A DNA stretch of 64,000 nucleotides from Methylobacterium sp. FF17 (lineage in GTDB: Bacteria; Pseudomonadota; Alphaproteobacteria; Rhizobiales; Beijerinckiaceae), in NCBI RefSeq assembly GCF_025813715.1, contig NZ_CP107532.1:2480001-2544000 (forward strand), read 5' to 3'. Shown here one piece after another: positions 34,826 through 46,015 of the stretch. Each line of letters starts with the position of its first letter. Position 1 is the stretch's first letter. A program made the translations under genes and the position numbers. Under the pieces are notes generated by a model. It had not been told where the DNA came from and did not search any database. It saw nothing but the letters and a program-made list of their open reading frames with translations.

Positions 34826-35893
34826 ATGTTGAATGAAGCAGGGCGGAGCGTCGAGCAGGTGACCGGATCAATCGTGACAAGCCCCGGTTCAAGTCCCTGG
34901 CGCTTTTCCATCGCGCCCATGATGGATTGGACGGATCGGTATTGCCGCGCCTTCCACCGCACCCTGTCGCGGCGCGCCCGGCTCTACACCGAGATGGTCA
35001 CCACCGGCGCGGTCATCCACGGCCCTCGCGAGCGCCTTCTCGGCTTCGACGCCGGGGAGCATCCGGTGGCCGTGCAACTCGGCGGATCGAACCCGGCCGA
35101 TCTCGCGCGGGCCGCGCGCATCGCCGAGGATTTCGGCTACGACGAGGTCAACCTGAATGTCGGCTGCCCGTCCGACCGGGTTCAGGACGGGCGATTCGGC
35201 GCCTGCCTGATGCGCGATCCGGGCCTCGTCGCCGATTGCGTGGCCGCCATGAAGGGGGCGGTGTCGGTGCCCGTCACGGTGAAGTGCCGGATTGGCGTCG
35301 ACGATCAGGACACCGAGGTCGCCCTCGATGCCCTTACGGAGGCGGTGGTCGAGGCCGGGGTCGACGGCCTCGTGGTGCATGCGCGCAAGGCCTGGCTCCA
35401 GGGTCTCTCGCCCAAGGAGAACCGTGATGTGCCGCCCCTGGATTACGGGCGCGTGGCCCGTCTGAAGCGGGCCCATCCCACGCTTCCCGTCGCCATCAAC
35501 GGCGGCATCGCCACGATCGCGGCCGCGGCCGCCCACCTCGCGGCGGTCGACGGGGTGATGATCGGCCGGGCCGCCTACAGCGATCCGGCGATCCTCCTCG
35601 ACGTCGATCCGGTCCTGTTCGGCGAGGCCGCCCCGGTAGCCGACCCGTTCGCGGCGGTGGCGGCGTTCGAGCCGGTCCTCGCCGGGTTCCTGGCCGAGGG
35701 CCTGCGCCTGCACACGGTGACGCGGCACATGCTCGGCCTGTTCAACGGACGCCCCGGAGCACGCGCCTACCGCCGGCACCTCTCCACGCACGGAACGCAG
35801 GCCGACGCGGATCTCGCCACCCTGCGGGACGCGGTGAACCTCGTGGTGCAGGCGGAGCATCGACGGGATGCGGCGGAGACCCGCGCCGCCTGA
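34826..35893 (+). CDS. dusA: tRNA-dihydrouridine synthase A
   Basis: Up to 355 residues. DusA reduces uridines in the D-loop of tRNA using FMN and NADPH. It has the family start FSIAPMMDWTDRYCR, then LYTEMVTTGA, VAVQLGGSNP, VNLNVGCPSDRVQ with the catalytic Cys, VTVKCRIG, VHARKAWLQGLSPKENR and AINGGI, and a FNGRPGARAYRRHLS tRNA-binding end. The first ATG at 34826 lacks a clear ribosome-binding site; a GTG at 34859 is possible, since the conserved region begins about residue 25. Confidence 0.93.
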   Translation: MLNEAGRSVEQVTGSIVTSPGSSPWRFSIAPMMDWTDRYCRAFHRTLSRRARLYTEMVTTGAVIHGPRERLLGFDAGEHPVAVQLGGSNPADLARAARIAEDFGYDEVNLNVGCPSDRVQDGRFGACLMRDPGLVADCVAAMKGAVSVPVTVKCRIGVDDQDTEVALDALTEAVVEAGVDGLVVHARKAWLQGLSPKENRDVPPLDYGRVARLKRAHPTLPVAINGGIATIAAAAAHLAAVDGVMIGRAAYSDPAILLDVDPVLFGEAAPVADPFAAVAAFEPVLAGFLAEGLRLHTVTRHMLGLFNGRPGARAYRRHLSTHGTQADADLATLRDAVNLVVQAEHRRDAAETRAA

Positions 35894-35928
35894 TGCGCAG
35901 CGGCGCCCGACCGCGCAGGGACACCGCC

Positions 35929-36621
35929 TCAGCGCCCCCGCAGGATCAGGCGATCGCCGCGGACCTCGAAGGAGGCCAGCCGGTCGAGGAAGCTCATGCC
36001 GAGGAGGTTCTCGCGCAACGCGCCCGGGCGGCTCACCAGGGCGGGAACCCTTCGTTCCACGATGTCGCCCACCCGCAGGGTGTCGAGAAAGGCGGGGGCC
36101 GCCACCGTGACCCCGTTGGCGGTGGAGACGCGCACGCTGAACTCTGAGGCGGAGGGGCGGATTCCGAGGCTGGCCGCGCTCTCGGCGGTGAGGACCACGG
36201 AACTCGCGCCCGTGTCGAACTGAAAGCCCTGGGCCTGGCCATTCACCTCCGCGCGGACGTGGAAATCGCCGTCCGCGCGGCGGGTGATCGTGACCGTGCC
36301 GTCCGAGGCGACCACCGCGCTGCCCGGGCGTACGGCCCCGAGCATGCGGTCGCCGATCCGGCGCGCCTCATCGCGATAGGCATAGCCCGCCACCAGGGCG
36401 GCCCCGAGGGCGCCCCAGGCCATGAGCGCGGTCAGGTTCGCTCCCATCCGGTCCCGGAACTGGTGCCAGAACCCGGCCACGATCACGGTCAGGAACCCCG
36501 TGGCCATCGCGAGCTGCGCGAACTGGTCCGGGTCCATCCCCAATACGGGCCGGTCGTCGCCCGAGAGCAGGAGCAGGGCGAGCGCGCCACCCAGGATGAC
36601 GAGGCCGAGAACGAGCCTCAT
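35929..36621 (-). CDS. Membrane retropepsin-like aspartic protease (TIGR02281 type)
   Basis: A 230-residue protein from MRLVLGLV at 36621. Two or three hydrophobic segments lie in the first 85 residues. A single-domain aspartic protease follows: FHVRAEVNGQAQGFQFDTGASSV, with the catalytic DTG near residue 139, then a flap-like AAPAFLDTLRVGD and NLLGMSFLDRL. This clan AA type is common in Alphaproteobacteria; its substrate is unknown. The start overlaps the DUF1289 gene by 4 bases. Confidence 0.85.
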   Translation of the reverse strand: MRLVLGLVILGGALALLLLSGDDRPVLGMDPDQFAQLAMATGFLTVIVAGFWHQFRDRMGANLTALMAWGALGAALVAGYAYRDEARRIGDRMLGAVRPGSAVVASDGTVTITRRADGDFHVRAEVNGQAQGFQFDTGASSVVLTAESAASLGIRPSASEFSVRVSTANGVTVAAPAFLDTLRVGDIVERRVPALVSRPGALRENLLGMSFLDRLASFEVRGDRLILRGR

Positions 36622-36833
36622 GGCACGGCCGGTGCCGGGACGCGCGCCGGGTAGGCGGCGCGCAGGCGCTCCTCCAGCGTCGCCATCACGGCCCGGCGCC
36701 GGGGCTCCGGCATCGACCCCCACAGGGCGATCTCATCGCGCGTGCGGCCGCAGCCCTCGCAGAGGCCGGTGGCGGCGTCGAGGATGCAGAGCTTGGTGCA
36801 GGGGCTGGAGGGTTTGGGGCGAAGCGGGCTCAT
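36618..36833 (-). CDS. DUF1289 small cysteine-rich protein
   Basis: A 71-residue protein. The Cys pattern CTKLCILDAATGLCEGCGRTRDEIALW is the DUF1289 signature, probably metal-binding. Its function is unknown. It is upstream of the retropepsin gene (ATGA overlap) and 62 bases after cobS, so the three form a probable operon. Confidence 0.88.
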   Translation of the reverse strand: MSPLRPKPSSPCTKLCILDAATGLCEGCGRTRDEIALWGSMPEPRRRAVMATLEERLRAAYPARVPAPAVP

Positions 36834-36895
36834 CGCGCCGATCCATGCCAGGGGAGCCCGCTCCGGATCAAGCCCGGCCGGCGTCACGGTGCGGT

Positions 36896-37714
36896 TCAGG
36901 CCGGCAGCGCCGCCACCAGTCCGAGGAGCGCGGCGATCTCCGCCCCCTGCTGGGCGGCGCCCACCACGTCTCCGGTCTGGCCGCCGATCGACCGGCGCGC
37001 GAGGGCCGTGACGCCGAGGGCGGCGAGCGCGGCGAGAACCAGCATCAGGATTCCGCCGAGGAGCGGGAGCCCGAGGGTGAGGCCGAGCAGCGTCAGGCCA
37101 AGGGCGAGCGCACCGGCCGTGGACAGGGTCCTGCGGCTCGGACGGCCGACGGCCGCGCCGGCCCCGTCGAGGCGTGCGGGCGGCAGCAGGGCGAGCGGCG
37201 CCAGGGCAGCGGTGCGCGAGAGCGCGGCGGCGAGCACCAGGGCGAGGACCGCGAGATGTCCGCCGCGATCGAGGAGCGTCGCCAGGGCGCCGATCCGCAG
37301 AGCCAGCGACAGCATCAGGGCGACGCCGCCATAGGCGCCGATGCGGCTGTCGCGCATGATCTCCAGGCGCCGGGCCGGCGTTGAACCGCCGCCGAACCCG
37401 TCCGCCACGTCGGCGAGGCCGTCCTCGTGGAGGGCGCCGGTGACCAGCACCCCCGCCGTCAGCGCCAGCGTCGCGGCGAGGAAGGGCCCGAGCCCGAGGC
37501 CCCAGGCCGCCAGCATCACCAGGGCTCCCGGCAGTCCGAGGACGAGGCCGGCGAGGGGGAGCATCCGGGGCAAGGTGCGGAAGTCCGGCACCGCATGCGG
37601 GTCGCCCTCGCCGGGGAGGGGTGGCACGGGCAGGCGCGAATAGAAACGCAGGCAGCCGGCGAGATCGTAGGCGAGGGTGGCGCCCGGAAAGGCGGGATCG
37701 GCATCCTCGTCCAT
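36896..37714 (-). CDS. cobS: Adenosylcobinamide-GDP ribazoletransferase CobS
   Basis: A 272-residue membrane enzyme joining adenosylcobinamide-GDP and alpha-ribazole in the last steps of B12 synthesis. Marks: [10 protein letters not shown] near 22, [13 protein letters not shown] [15 protein letters not shown], the acidic metal-binding [15 protein letters not shown] near 96, [14 protein letters not shown], and multiple hydrophobic helices. It is divergent from cobT with a 103-base gap that holds no cobalamin riboswitch that I can see. Confidence 0.93.
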   Translation of the reverse strand: MDEDADPAFPGATLAYDLAGCLRFYSRLPVPPLPGEGDPHAVPDFRTLPRMLPLAGLVLGLPGALVMLAAWGLGLGPFLAATLALTAGVLVTGALHEDGLADVADGFGGGSTPARRLEIMRDSRIGAYGGVALMLSLALRIGALATLLDRGGHLAVLALVLAAALSRTAALAPLALLPPARLDGAGAAVGRPSRRTLSTAGALALGLTLLGLTLGLPLLGGILMLVLAALAALGVTALARRSIGGQTGDVVGAAQQGAEIAALLGLVAALPA

Positions 37715-37817
37715 CGCGACCCCGCCTCGCCTTCACCACCGTTGCGCCCACCGTTATAGCTCCGGCCACGGGCGGGCCGCCATCCTGGCGCCGGGCCGGC
37801 CACCGGAATAGCCACGC

Positions 37818-38852
37818 ATGACCGATCGCGACACCGACGCCACCCCCTTCAGCGACATCCGCCGCCTTGTCACGTCCCTGCCGGGGCCGGACCGGGACGC
37901 GGTGGCGATGGTGGCGGAACGCGACGCCACCCTGACGAAGCCCGCCGGATCCCTGGGACGCCTGGAGCACCTCGTCTCCTGGCTCGCCGCCTGGCAGGGC
38001 AAGGGTCAGCCGACCCTGGACCGTCCCCTGGTCTGCGTCTTCGCGGGCAGCCACGGCGTCACGGCGCGCGGGGTCTCGGCCTTCCCGGCGGCGGTGAACC
38101 GCCAGATGCTCGACAACTTCGCCGCCGGCGGCGGGGCGATCAACCAGATCTGCGCCGCCTACGGCCTCGGCTTCAAGGTGTTCGATCTGGCCATCGACAT
38201 GCCGACCGGGGACATCACGACGCAGGCCGCCTTCGATGAGAAGGCCTGCGTCGCCACCATGGCATTCGGCATGGAAGCGGTGGCCGCCGGCACCGATTGC
38301 CTGGCGCTCGGCGAGATGGGCATCGGCAATACCACCATCGCGGCTGCGATCTATGCCGCGCTCTACGGCGGCGAGGCCGCGCACTGGGTCGGGCGCGGCA
38401 CGGGCGTCGACGAGGCCGGGCTCGCCCGCAAGGTCGCGGCGGTGGAGGCCGCGCTCGCCCATCACGCCGGCCACCTCGACGATCCCCTTGAGATCCTGGC
38501 GCGTCTCGGCGGCCGCGAGGTCGCGGCGATCGCGGGTGCGATCCTGGCCGCCCGGCTGCAGCGCGTGCCCGTGGTGCTCGACGGCTACGTGGCGACGGCC
38601 GCCGCCGCGATCCTGCATGCCCTCGACCCGTCGCTCCTCGACCATTGCCTCGCCGGGCACGTCTCGGCGGAGGGCGCACATGCGGATGTGCTGGAGCGTC
38701 TGGGCCTCGTGCCCCTGCTGGCGCTCGGCATGCGGCTCGGAGAGGCCTCCGGCGCCGCCCTGGCGCTGGGCCTCCTCAAGGGTGCGCTCGCCTGTCACCG
38801 CGACATGGCGACCTTCGCGCAGGCGGGTGTCTCCGAGCGCGGCGTCGGGTAG
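37818..38852 (+). CDS. cobT: Nicotinate-nucleotide-dimethylbenzimidazole phosphoribosyltransferase CobT
   Basis: A 344-residue enzyme making alpha-ribazole phosphate for the B12 lower ligand. Conserved blocks are KPAGSLGRLEHLVSWLAAWQG near 40, VFAGSHGVTARGVSAFP, MLDNFAAGGGAINQI, GEMGIGNTTIAAAI, and the C-terminal LALGMRLGEASGAALAL that holds the catalytic Glu. Together with divergent cobS it forms the nucleotide-loop assembly branch; the rest of the pathway is elsewhere. Confidence 0.95.
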   Translation: MTDRDTDATPFSDIRRLVTSLPGPDRDAVAMVAERDATLTKPAGSLGRLEHLVSWLAAWQGKGQPTLDRPLVCVFAGSHGVTARGVSAFPAAVNRQMLDNFAAGGGAINQICAAYGLGFKVFDLAIDMPTGDITTQAAFDEKACVATMAFGMEAVAAGTDCLALGEMGIGNTTIAAAIYAALYGGEAAHWVGRGTGVDEAGLARKVAAVEAALAHHAGHLDDPLEILARLGGREVAAIAGAILAARLQRVPVVLDGYVATAAAAILHALDPSLLDHCLAGHVSAEGAHADVLERLGLVPLLALGMRLGEASGAALALGLLKGALACHRDMATFAQAGVSERGVG

Positions 38853-38859
38853 GGCGCCG

Positions 38860-40398
<1,539 letters not shown>

Positions 40399-40687
40399 CA
40401 CCGTCTTGAGATTTCGGGGCGGGCGTCGCGGTCCGGGCTTGGACCGCCGAGAGGCCGGGATACGACCGGACCGAGACTGATCCCGATGTGTTAAGAACCG
40501 CCTGCCGGGATGCGCAGCATTGTCGCGGTTTCCGCACCATACCTTTGGCCCCACAGGCTTGATCTCGCTTGCGTGTCCGCCGGACCACGCTGGTTCCGCG
40601 GCGGGTCCCGGATCACGTGCGCCGGCGCACATGGTTTCCGGGGATCAAGGATTAGCGTAGTTCCAAACTGCGCATCGGGAGGCCGTG

Positions 40688-41143
40688 ATGCTGAAACTCA
40701 CCGTCAACGGAGTCGCCCACGAGGTCGATGCCGATCCGGACATGCCGCTCCTCTGGGCGCTGCGCGACCACCTCAACCAGACCGGTACCAAGTATGGCTG
40801 CGGCATCGCTCAGTGCGGCGCCTGTACCGTCCACCTCGACGGTCAGCCGGTGCGCGCCTGCCAGACCCGCATCGGGGATATCGGCACGGCCAAGGTCACG
40901 ACCATCGAGGGCGCCTCCGGCAAGGTCGCCGAGGCGGTACGCACGGCCTGGCGCGGCCTCGACGTGGTCCAGTGCGGCTACTGCCAGTCCGGCCAGATCA
41001 TGTCGGCGATCGGGCTGCTCTCCGAGAACCCCAAGCCCACGGATGCCGACATCGACGGCGCCATGGACGGCAACGTCTGCCGCTGCGGCACCTACCAGCG
41101 GGTGCGCGCCGCGATCCACGAGGCGGCACGCAGCCTCGCCTGA
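40688..41143 (+). CDS. (2Fe-2S) small subunit of a molybdenum oxidoreductase (IorA type)
   Basis: A 151-residue protein from the ATG at 40688, placed 5 bases after GGGAGG; a GTG lies one codon earlier. The plant-type ferredoxin domain has [16 protein letters not shown] and a fourth Cys in RACQ. The helical second cluster domain has QCGYCQSGQ and [15 protein letters not shown]. All eight Cys ligands are present. It should pass electrons from the molybdenum subunit encoded 58 bases downstream. Confidence 0.92.
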   Translation: MLKLTVNGVAHEVDADPDMPLLWALRDHLNQTGTKYGCGIAQCGACTVHLDGQPVRACQTRIGDIGTAKVTTIEGASGKVAEAVRTAWRGLDVVQCGYCQSGQIMSAIGLLSENPKPTDADIDGAMDGNVCRCGTYQRVRAAIHEAARSLA

Positions 41144-41201
41144 CGATCCCCGCGCCGTTCCGATCCCCGTCCCCGACTTCGCGTCTGCACTGGAGCCCCC
41201 C

Positions 41202-43409
41202 ATGCTGAAGGTTCGTCAGGCCAAGCCGCCCGCGCCCTCCCGCCGCGCCTTCCTCGGCGGCGCCACCGTAGCCGCCGGTGCCCTCGTCATCGGCTTCACC
41301 CTCGATCCGGCGAAACTCGCGAAGGCGGCCGCCGGCCCCGACCTCTCGGCCCTTCCGGCGATGCCGAACGCCTTCGTGCGCATCGCCGCCGACGACACCG
41401 TGACGGTGGTGATCAAGCACCTCGACATGGGCCAGGGCAACACGACGGGCCTCGCCACGATCCTGGCCGAGGAACTCGACGCCGACTGGGCGACCATCCG
41501 CACCACCTTCGCGCCGGCCGACGCCACGCTCTACAACAACTTCGCCTTCGGCCCCGTCCAGGGCACGGGCGGCTCTACTGCCGTCGCCAATTCCTGGTTC
41601 CAGCTGCGCAAGGCCGGCGCGGCGGCCCGGGCCATGCTGGTCGCGGCGGCCGCCGAGAAGTGGAAGGTCCCCGCCTCCGAGATCACGGTGGAATCCGGCA
41701 CCGTCCGGCACCCGGCATCCAACCGGCAGGCCCGGTTCGGAGAACTCGCCGAGGCGGCGGCCGCGCAGCCCGTGCCGAAGGAGCCGCGCCTCAAGAATGC
41801 CAGCCAGTTCAAGCTGATCGGGAGCAAGCTCCCCCGGCTGGATTCCGCCGCCAAGACCGACGGTACCGCAATCTACTCCCTCGACATCCGGCGCCCGGGC
41901 CAGCTCACGGCCGTGGTCGCCCATTCGCCGCGCTTCGGCGGCACGGTGAAGAGCGTGGACGACAAGGCCGCCCGCGCGGTCGCGGGCGTGGTCGATGTCG
42001 TGACGATCCCCACCGGCGTCGCGGTGTTGGCACGCGACACCTGGTCGGCCATGAAGGGCCGGGACGCCCTCAAGGTGACCTGGGACGACGCGGCCGCCGA
42101 GACCCGCTCCTCCGACGCGATCCTCGCCGACCACCGCCGGCGCCTCGAGACGCCGGGCCTCGTCGCGTCCAACAAAGGGGACGCCAAGGGCGCCATCGCC
42201 GGCTCGGCCAAGGTGCTGGAGGCGGAGTTCACCTTCCCCTACCTGGCGCATGCCGCCATGGAGCCCCTGAACGTCACCATCGAGCGCGCCTCGGACGGCA
42301 GCTACGACGTCTTCGCCGGCTGCCAGTTCCAGACCGTCGAGCAGGCCGTCATCGCCGCCAATCTCGGCGTCACCACCGACAAGGTCCGCCTGAACACCCA
42401 GTGGGCCGGCGGCTCCTTCGGCCGGCGCGCGACGCCGAGCGCCGACTACTTCGCCGAGGTCGCCACGATCATGCGGGCGACCGGGGGCAAGGCGCCCGTC
42501 CACCTCGTCTGGACCCGCGAGGACGATATGGCCGGCGGCTACTACCGGCCGATGGTGGTGCACCGCCTGCGCGCCGGCCTCGACGCCAAGGGGGCGATCA
42601 CGGGCTGGGAGCACCGGATGATCGGCAAGTCGATCATGATCGGCACCCCGTTCGAGACGGTGATCGTCAAGGACGGCGTCGATGCCACCACGGTGGAGGG
42701 CGCCTCCGACACGCCCTACGCGCTGCCCGCCTACCACTTCGAGGTCCACAATGCCCGCGAGGGCGTCCCCGTGTTGTGGTGGCGCTCGGTCGGCCACAGT
42801 CACACCGCCCAGGCGATGGAAGTGTTCATCGACGAACTGGCCCATGCGGCCGGAGCCGACCCGGTCGCCTATCGCCTCGGGCTGCTCGGCGGCGCGCCGC
42901 GCCTCTCTGCCACCCTGAAGCTCGCCGCCGAGAAGGCGGGCTGGGACCCGAAGAAAGCGAGCGACAAGGGACGCGGCCTCGGCGTCGCGGCGCACGAATC
43001 CTTCGGATCCTACGTGGCCATGGTGGCGGACGTCACCGCCGAGGCCGGCAAGGTGAAGGTGAACCGCATCGTGGCGGCGGTCGACGTGGGGGTGGCCGTC
43101 AACCCGGACGTGATCCGGGCGCAGGTGGAGGGGGCGGTGGGCTTCGCCCTGTCCTCGGTCCTGCGCAACAAGATCACCCTCAAGGACGGCGTGGTGCAGG
43201 AGCGCAACTTCGATTCCTACGCGCCCACCCGCATGAGCGAGATGCCGGTGGTCGAGGTTCACATCGTGCCGTCCCAGGCGGCCCCCACCGGCATCGGCGA
43301 GCCCGGCGTCCCGGTGATCGCGCCCGCGATCTCGAACGCGATCTTCGCCGCCACCGGGCAGCGCCTGCGCTCGCTGCCCCTCGACCTCGACGGACTGAAG
43401 GGCGCCTGA
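41202..43409 (+). CDS. Molybdopterin-binding large subunit (IorB/aldehyde dehydrogenase type)
   Basis: A 735-residue protein with a Tat signal (SRRAFLGG at 13-20, hydrophobic stretch to 45), so it folds with cofactor and is exported. Molybdenum-hydroxylase motifs are [52 protein letters not shown] and the catalytic Glu in [14 protein letters not shown]. The family includes isoquinoline 1-oxidoreductase and membrane aldehyde oxidases. No XdhC-type maturation gene or cytochrome c is adjacent; the substrate is unknown. Confidence 0.9.
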   Translation: MLKVRQAKPPAPSRRAFLGGATVAAGALVIGFTLDPAKLAKAAAGPDLSALPAMPNAFVRIAADDTVTVVIKHLDMGQGNTTGLATILAEELDADWATIRTTFAPADATLYNNFAFGPVQGTGGSTAVANSWFQLRKAGAAARAMLVAAAAEKWKVPASEITVESGTVRHPASNRQARFGELAEAAAAQPVPKEPRLKNASQFKLIGSKLPRLDSAAKTDGTAIYSLDIRRPGQLTAVVAHSPRFGGTVKSVDDKAARAVAGVVDVVTIPTGVAVLARDTWSAMKGRDALKVTWDDAAAETRSSDAILADHRRRLETPGLVASNKGDAKGAIAGSAKVLEAEFTFPYLAHAAMEPLNVTIERASDGSYDVFAGCQFQTVEQAVIAANLGVTTDKVRLNTQWAGGSFGRRATPSADYFAEVATIMRATGGKAPVHLVWTREDDMAGGYYRPMVVHRLRAGLDAKGAITGWEHRMIGKSIMIGTPFETVIVKDGVDATTVEGASDTPYALPAYHFEVHNAREGVPVLWWRSVGHSHTAQAMEVFIDELAHAAGADPVAYRLGLLGGAPRLSATLKLAAEKAGWDPKKASDKGRGLGVAAHESFGSYVAMVADVTAEAGKVKVNRIVAAVDVGVAVNPDVIRAQVEGAVGFALSSVLRNKITLKDGVVQERNFDSYAPTRMSEMPVVEVHIVPSQAAPTGIGEPGVPVIAPAISNAIFAATGQRLRSLPLDLDGLKGA

Positions 43410-43470
43410 GCGGGGGCGACGATCCGGGGCCTCGCCCTGACGGTGAGCAGCGCCTATCTCGGACGGCATC

Positions 43471-44100
43471 ATGCCCTCCGAGACATCCTTCGATGCCACC
43501 GCGGCGCGTCTGCGGGCCTGCCGCCTCTGTCGCGACGCGCCGCTCTACGGTGCACCCCTGCCGCAGGAGCCGCGTCCCATCGTGCAGGGCCGCGCCTCCG
43601 CCCGGCTCTGCGTGGCGAGCCAGGCCCCCGGCAACCGGGCGGACAAGAGCGGCGTGCCGTTCATGGACCCCTCCGGCACCCGCCTGCGGGACTGGCTCGG
43701 CCTCGACGAGCCGGCCTTCTACGACGCGACCCGGCTCGCCATCGTGCCGATGGGCGCCTGCTTCCCGGGCTACGATGCCAAGGGTGGCGACAGGCCCCCG
43801 CGCCGGGAATGCGCCGAGCGCTGGCGCGTCGAACTCTTCGCCGGTCTGCCGAACCTCGAGCTCATCCTGGTGATCGGGCAATACGCCCAGAACTGGCATC
43901 TCGGCCGTTCGAAGGCCGGGCTCACCGACACGGTGCGGCGCTGGCGCGCGATCCTCGACTCGCCGGGGCATCCGCGCGTGCTGCCGCTGCCCCATCCCTC
44001 CTGGCGCAACAGCGGCTGGCTCAAGGCCAACCCCTGGTTCGAGGCCGAACTCCTGCCCGTACTCAAGGGGGAGGTGGCGCGGGCGATGGCACCCCGTTGA
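43471..44100 (+). CDS. Uracil-DNA glycosylase family protein
   Basis: A 209-residue protein. An N-terminal CRLCRDAPLYG pair of Cys is followed by LCVASQAPGNRADKSGVPFMDPSG, the motif 1 region of UDG-like folds. Later come ILVIGQYAQNWHLG and LPLPHPSWRN with the motif 2-like His-Pro-Ser. It is a variant clade of the superfamily; only two N-terminal Cys are obvious, so a 4Fe-4S cluster is not certain. It is followed by pyrF 48 bases downstream. Confidence 0.8.
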   Translation: MPSETSFDATAARLRACRLCRDAPLYGAPLPQEPRPIVQGRASARLCVASQAPGNRADKSGVPFMDPSGTRLRDWLGLDEPAFYDATRLAIVPMGACFPGYDAKGGDRPPRRECAERWRVELFAGLPNLELILVIGQYAQNWHLGRSKAGLTDTVRRWRAILDSPGHPRVLPLPHPSWRNSGWLKANPWFEAELLPVLKGEVARAMAPR

Positions 44101-44148
44101 CAGGAGCCTCCGCCCACGTGATCGCTCGCGCCCGAACCGGAGAGACCC

Positions 44149-44844
44149 ATGACCGAGATCCTGGACCCGCGCGACCGCCTGATCGTCGCCCTCGACGTGG
44201 AGAGCGTGGCGGAGGCCGAGGGCCTGGTGGACCGGATCGGCGATGCGGCGACCTTTTACAAGATCGGCTACCGGCTCGCTTATGCGGGCGGGCTCGCCCT
44301 GGTGCCGCGGCTGGCCGCAAGCGGCCGCAAGGTCTTCCTCGACCTCAAGCTGCATGACATCGGCAATACCGTGGAGGAGGGTGTGCGGGCGCTCACCGAC
44401 CTCGGCGCGACCTTCCTCACCGTCCACGCCTACCCGCAGACCATGCGGGCGGCCCTGCGCGGACGCGGTGTGAACGGTCCGCGCATCCTCGCCGTGACGG
44501 TGCTGACCTCCTACGACGACGCCGATGCGGCCGAGGCCGGCTACGCCATGCCAGTGGCCGACCTCGTGGCGCGTCGGGCGGCCCAGGCCGCCGAGATCGG
44601 AATCGACGGGATCGTGTGCAGCGCCGCCGAGGCCGCCTCGGTGCGCGGCCGGATCGGTCCGGACCGCGCCATCGTCACCCCAGGCATCCGTCCCACCGGG
44701 GCCGAGGCGGGCGACCAGAAGCGGGTGATGACGCCGGGCGAGGCGCGTCGGATCGGGATCGACCACGTGGTGGTCGGACGCCCGATCACCCGGGCGCAGG
44801 ATCCGCGTGCGGTGGCGCAGGGCATCGTGGCGGAGATGGGGTAA
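44149..44844 (+). CDS. pyrF: Orotidine 5'-phosphate decarboxylase
   Basis: A 231-residue enzyme converting OMP to UMP in pyrimidine synthesis. It begins with [21 protein letters not shown] follows near 41, and the catalytic Lys-Asp network is in [14 protein letters not shown] near 63. [20 protein letters not shown] near 178 and VVGRPITRA for phosphate binding complete it. Length is normal for the bacterial short form. An adjacent UDG-like gene on the same strand suggests a shared transcript. Confidence 0.96.
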   Translation: MTEILDPRDRLIVALDVESVAEAEGLVDRIGDAATFYKIGYRLAYAGGLALVPRLAASGRKVFLDLKLHDIGNTVEEGVRALTDLGATFLTVHAYPQTMRAALRGRGVNGPRILAVTVLTSYDDADAAEAGYAMPVADLVARRAAQAAEIGIDGIVCSAAEAASVRGRIGPDRAIVTPGIRPTGAEAGDQKRVMTPGEARRIGIDHVVVGRPITRAQDPRAVAQGIVAEMG

Positions 44845-44856
44845 GTCGCTCTCGCT

Positions 44857-45480
44857 TCAGCGCCGGCGACGAAGACTCCCCAGGAGGAAGTCGATCATCG
44901 TGTCGATCGGCGGGACGCCCGCATCGGGATATTGGCTCACGAAGCCGGGATGGCAGTAGCGCATGATGGCGGTGTGCAGGCAGCCAGCCGCGACGGCTGG
45001 GTCGCACGCCGCGAACTCGCCTGCCTCGATGCCCTCGCGCACGAGCCGCTCGAATACTAGCCCGAGCTGCTCGATATGGGCGCGGCACACGTCCCAGCTC
45101 TCGGATACCGCCGCTTCCACCATCTCGTGCAGGCGCGGGTTTGCCTCGCAGCGTTCCACGCAGGAATCGTGCATCGCCGTGATCACGTTCGCGACCCGCT
45201 GCTCCACGTTGAGGCCCGGAGCACGCGCGGCCGCGGTCACCCGCCGTTCCGTGTCTTCCATGAGCCGGCGGATCACGGCCTCGTGGATCGCCTTCTTCGA
45301 GTCGAAGAAGCGGTACACGTTGGCGGGGCTCATCCGCAGGGTCTTTGCGATGTCGGCGACGGTGGTCTTCTGGTAGCCGATCAGGCGAAAGGCCTCTTCG
45401 GCCGTGGCCAGGATGCGGCAGCGGGTGGTGGGAGCCGCTTCCTCGGGGATGTCGCGGTCGAGGGCCGCCAAATGGATCAT
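44857..45480 (-). CDS. TetR-family transcriptional regulator
   Basis: A 207-residue protein. The N-terminal helix-turn-helix reads ILATAEEAFRLIGYQKTTVADIAKTLRMSPANVYRFFDSKKAI at 23-65, with the usual A-VYRFF recognition helix. The C-terminal ligand domain is helical with several Cys (DSCVERCEANP, FAACDPAVAAGCLHTA). It converges with pyrF and has no adjacent efflux or catabolic gene, so its target is unknown. Confidence 0.9.
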   Translation of the reverse strand: MIHLAALDRDIPEEAAPTTRCRILATAEEAFRLIGYQKTTVADIAKTLRMSPANVYRFFDSKKAIHEAVIRRLMEDTERRVTAAARAPGLNVEQRVANVITAMHDSCVERCEANPRLHEMVEAAVSESWDVCRAHIEQLGLVFERLVREGIEAGEFAACDPAVAAGCLHTAIMRYCHPGFVSQYPDAGVPPIDTMIDFLLGSLRRRR

Positions 45481-45597
45481 GGACCTAAACTAGGCTGTTG
45501 CCGTGCCGACGTCAAAAGAACCGCGCCCGGCGCACAGGGCATCGACGCGGTCCGGAATGTGAACGCCCGGACCCGCGCTGACCGAATGCCGTCCGCG

Positions 45598-45795
45598 TCA
45601 GGAGCCGAACTGTGAGCCAAGCTGCTCCAAGTATTCCGCCAGATCGACGCCGCCGATCCGCTTGCCGTAGTCGAAGCGCATGCCCTGGCGAATATCGACG
45701 CTGCTGCTCTTCGTCGTCAGCGTGAAGGGCTTCACGCAGACCCACGCTCCGTCCCGGCGGTGCTCGAAGAAATTCAGAATCTCATGCTGGGCCAT
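45598..45795 (-). CDS. Small hypothetical protein
   Basis: A 65-residue protein from MAQHEILNFFEHR at 45795. It has a compact basic/acidic body (WVCVKPFTLTTKSSSVDIRQGM) and an EYLEQLG end. No named family. Single gene between tetR and cysI, same strand. The frame opens further upstream but that part has poor coding character. Confidence 0.6.
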   Translation of the reverse strand: MAQHEILNFFEHRRDGAWVCVKPFTLTTKSSSVDIRQGMRFDYGKRIGGVDLAEYLEQLGSQFGS

Positions 45796-45978
45796 GGCGC
45801 ACTCCGTCTCGTCTGTCCGAACAACGAGGAGGGGCGGCAACGGTTGCGTGCACGCTGAACGAAGTTCGACATCACGAAGCTTAAGCGTGGCGGTAAGCCC
45901 CGACTTGCTTTGCGGTGCGTCGCTCTGTTTTGCGGTGCACTTGTCGGAATGTCCCCGGGCGTGGCCGGAGGTCGGGCG

Positions 45979-46000
45979 CCGGAGGGCCATAGCCCTCCGG
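45979..46000. terminator. Hairpin after cysI
   Basis: CCGGAGGGC (45979-45987) and GCCCTCCGG (45992-46000) form a perfect 9-bp stem with a 4-base loop, 15 bases beyond the cysI stop. There is no U tract, so termination is inferred from position. Confidence 0.5.
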
Positions 46001-46015
46001 TGGGCTCGTCGCCGT

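Noticed and set aside
37715..37817. Possible cobalamin riboswitch between cobS and cobT
   Set aside because: The gap is only 103 bases and the B12-box sequence is not present.
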